Of a stretch of DNA of 64,000 nucleotides, positions 63,177 through 64,000 are shown one piece after another. The position numbers and the translations under genes are program-made. Under the pieces are notes generated by a model, which worked only from the letters and a program-made list of their open reading frames with translations, did no database searches and had not been told where the DNA came from. The first letter of the stretch is position 1. Each line of letters starts with the position of its first letter. Origin of the DNA: Hylemonella gracilis str. Niagara R (GTDB lineage Bacteria > Pseudomonadota > Gammaproteobacteria > Burkholderiales > Burkholderiaceae_C); assembly GCF_000600295.1 (NCBI RefSeq), contig NZ_JEMG01000001.1, positions 2,220,477 through 2,284,476 on the forward strand, given 5' to 3'.

Positions 63177-64000
63177 TCAACCTTTGCGTATGGCGTGGTG
63201 GCCGATGTCCTTGCGGTACTGCATGCCATCGAAGCGGATGCTTTCCAGCAATTCGTAGGCGCGCATCTGAGCCTGCCGGGTCGTGCCACCCAGGGCCGTG
63301 GCGCACAGCACGCGCCCGCCGGACACAAGCACCTGCGCGTCCTTGCCTTCACCGTTCAGCGTGGTGCCAGCATGGAACACCACGCCCTCCTCGCCGTCCG
63401 CGGGCAGACCGGTGATTACGTCACCCTTGCGCGGGTCCAGCGGGTAACCATGCGCCGCCAACACCACGCCCAGGGCGATGCGCCGGTCCCATTCCAACTC
63501 CATCTGATCCAGCTTGCCCTCGGTCGCGGCCAGCAGCACGTCCAGCAGGTCGGTCTTGAGCCGCATCATGATGGGTTGCGTCTCCGGATCGCCCATGCGG
63601 CAGTTGAATTCCAGCGTCTTCGGGTGCCCGTTGGCGTCGATCATCAGGCCGGCGTAGAGGAAGCCCGTGTAGGGGATGCCGTCCTTTTCCATGCCCTTGA
63701 TGGTGGGCAGGATGATCTCGCGCATGGCGCGGGCATGCACCGCGGGCGTGACCACGGGCGCGGGGGAATAGGCGCCCATGCCTCCGGTGTTCGGCCCCAG
63801 GTCACCATCCAGCAGGCGCTTGTGGTCCTGGCTGGTGGCCAGCGCCAGCACGTTCTTGCCATCGCAGAGCACGATGAAACTCGCTTCCTCGCCCTGCAGG
63901 AACTGCTCGATGACCACACGCGCGCCACCTTCGTTGTGCGTGACACCCAGCTTGTTGTCCAGCAGCATGAAGTCCACTGCCTCATGCGCCTCGGCCACGG
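63177..64000 (-). CDS. purD: Phosphoribosylamine-glycine ligase, C-terminal part (cut by window edge)
   Basis: The visible 274 codons are the C-terminal two thirds of PurD, which joins glycine to phosphoribosylamine in purine synthesis. ATP-grasp features are VIEQFLQGEEASFIVLCDG, LATSQDHKRLLDGDLGPNTG, GGMGAYSPAP and LEFNCRMGDPETQPIMMRL (metal site). The end SIRFDGMQYRKDIGHHAIRK is the normal family C-terminus. The frame is open at the right edge; the N-terminal domain lies outside. Confidence 0.95.
   Translation of the reverse strand, partial: VAEAHEAVDFMLLDNKLGVTHNEGGARVVIEQFLQGEEASFIVLCDGKNVLALATSQDHKRLLDGDLGPNTGGMGAYSPAPVVTPAVHARAMREIILPTIKGMEKDGIPYTGFLYAGLMIDANGHPKTLEFNCRMGDPETQPIMMRLKTDLLDVLLAATEGKLDQMELEWDRRIALGVVLAAHGYPLDPRKGDVITGLPADGEEGVVFHAGTTLNGEGKDAQVLVSGGRVLCATALGGTTRQAQMRAYELLESIRFDGMQYRKDIGHHAIRKG

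Noticed and set aside
1-64000. CRISPR arrays, insertion sequences, rRNA and riboswitches
   Set aside because: No regular direct-repeat/spacer pattern, transposase-like protein, rRNA segment or known riboswitch motif was seen on either strand.

Overview
The window reads as a chromosomal segment of a betaproteobacterium of order Burkholderiales, most likely family Comamonadaceae. The reasons are high GC, the mltG-tmk-holB-tatD run, the purD-acyltransferase-hemF-nadD-rsfS-rlmH-maf-rng run, a YbgC thioesterase fused to a GNAT acetyltransferase, a Burkholderiales-type 2-domain N-acetylglutamate synthase, and palindromic GC-rich intergenic repeats of a kind I remember from this family. The species cannot be named from the sequence alone.

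Region 1 (about 1-12,250) is one end of a P2-like (Peduovirus-type) prophage. On the minus strand, reading right to left, are scaffold/protease O, major capsid N, terminase endonuclease M, head completion L, tail X, a holin, an M15 peptidase endolysin, nested Rz/Rz1 spanins and the first codons of tail completion R. On the plus strand, diverging from O, are terminase ATPase P and portal Q. The divergent P/O promoter region holds a perfect 11-bp inverted repeat that resembles an Ogr/Delta late-activator site. Beyond Q lies the position where P2 carries cos and the accessory genes old and tin. Here it holds a possible cos sequence, a HicAB toxin-antitoxin pair behind a palindromic operator, and a lower-GC three-gene operon: a STAS+GHKL ATPase protein, a STAS-like DUF4325 protein and an unknown protein with a hydrophobic N-terminus. 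An HTH/coiled-coil gene and an AT-rich stretch follow. I see no integrase, repressor or replication gene A before host sequence begins. The three-gene operon is the best candidate for an undescribed system, possibly anti-phage or regulatory partner switching.

Region 2 (12,350-39,080) is host chromosome. It starts with the cell-wall/replication operon mltG-tmk-holB-tatD and divergent ygfZ. Next come a porin, a thioesterase-acetyltransferase fusion, an HSL-family esterase and a PAS-GGDEF diguanylate cyclase. An iron-dependent alcohol dehydrogenase, cysB and a methionine-type aminotransferase follow, then a globin-GAF-EAL phosphodiesterase, hrpA (with a repeat element inside its reading frame) and argA. 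The region ends with a signalling cluster of two chemoreceptors around a GAF/HD-GYP phosphodiesterase. Three proteins make or degrade c-di-GMP here.

Region 3 (39,080-51,170) holds the sulfate uptake operon sbp-cysT-cysW-cysA, with dsbB overlapping its end; CysB, encoded 20 kb away, is its probable activator. It continues with a RBBP9-type hydrolase, a 1-Cys peroxiredoxin, a thioredoxin-like protein, a TRAP transporter of the 2-oxoacid type whose large permease carries a proline-rich repeat loop, a threonine aldolase, and a tRNA-Lys/tRNA-Asn operon with promoter and terminator.

Region 4 (51,340-64,000) carries tcdA, the tolB-pal-cpoB envelope genes (without tolQRA next to them), divergent msbA, and the long minus-strand run purD (cut by the window edge), lysophospholipid acyltransferase, hemF, nadD, rsfS (with a histone H1-like tail), rlmH, maf and rng. 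Many genes in this run overlap by 1 or 4 nt, as in a translationally coupled operon.
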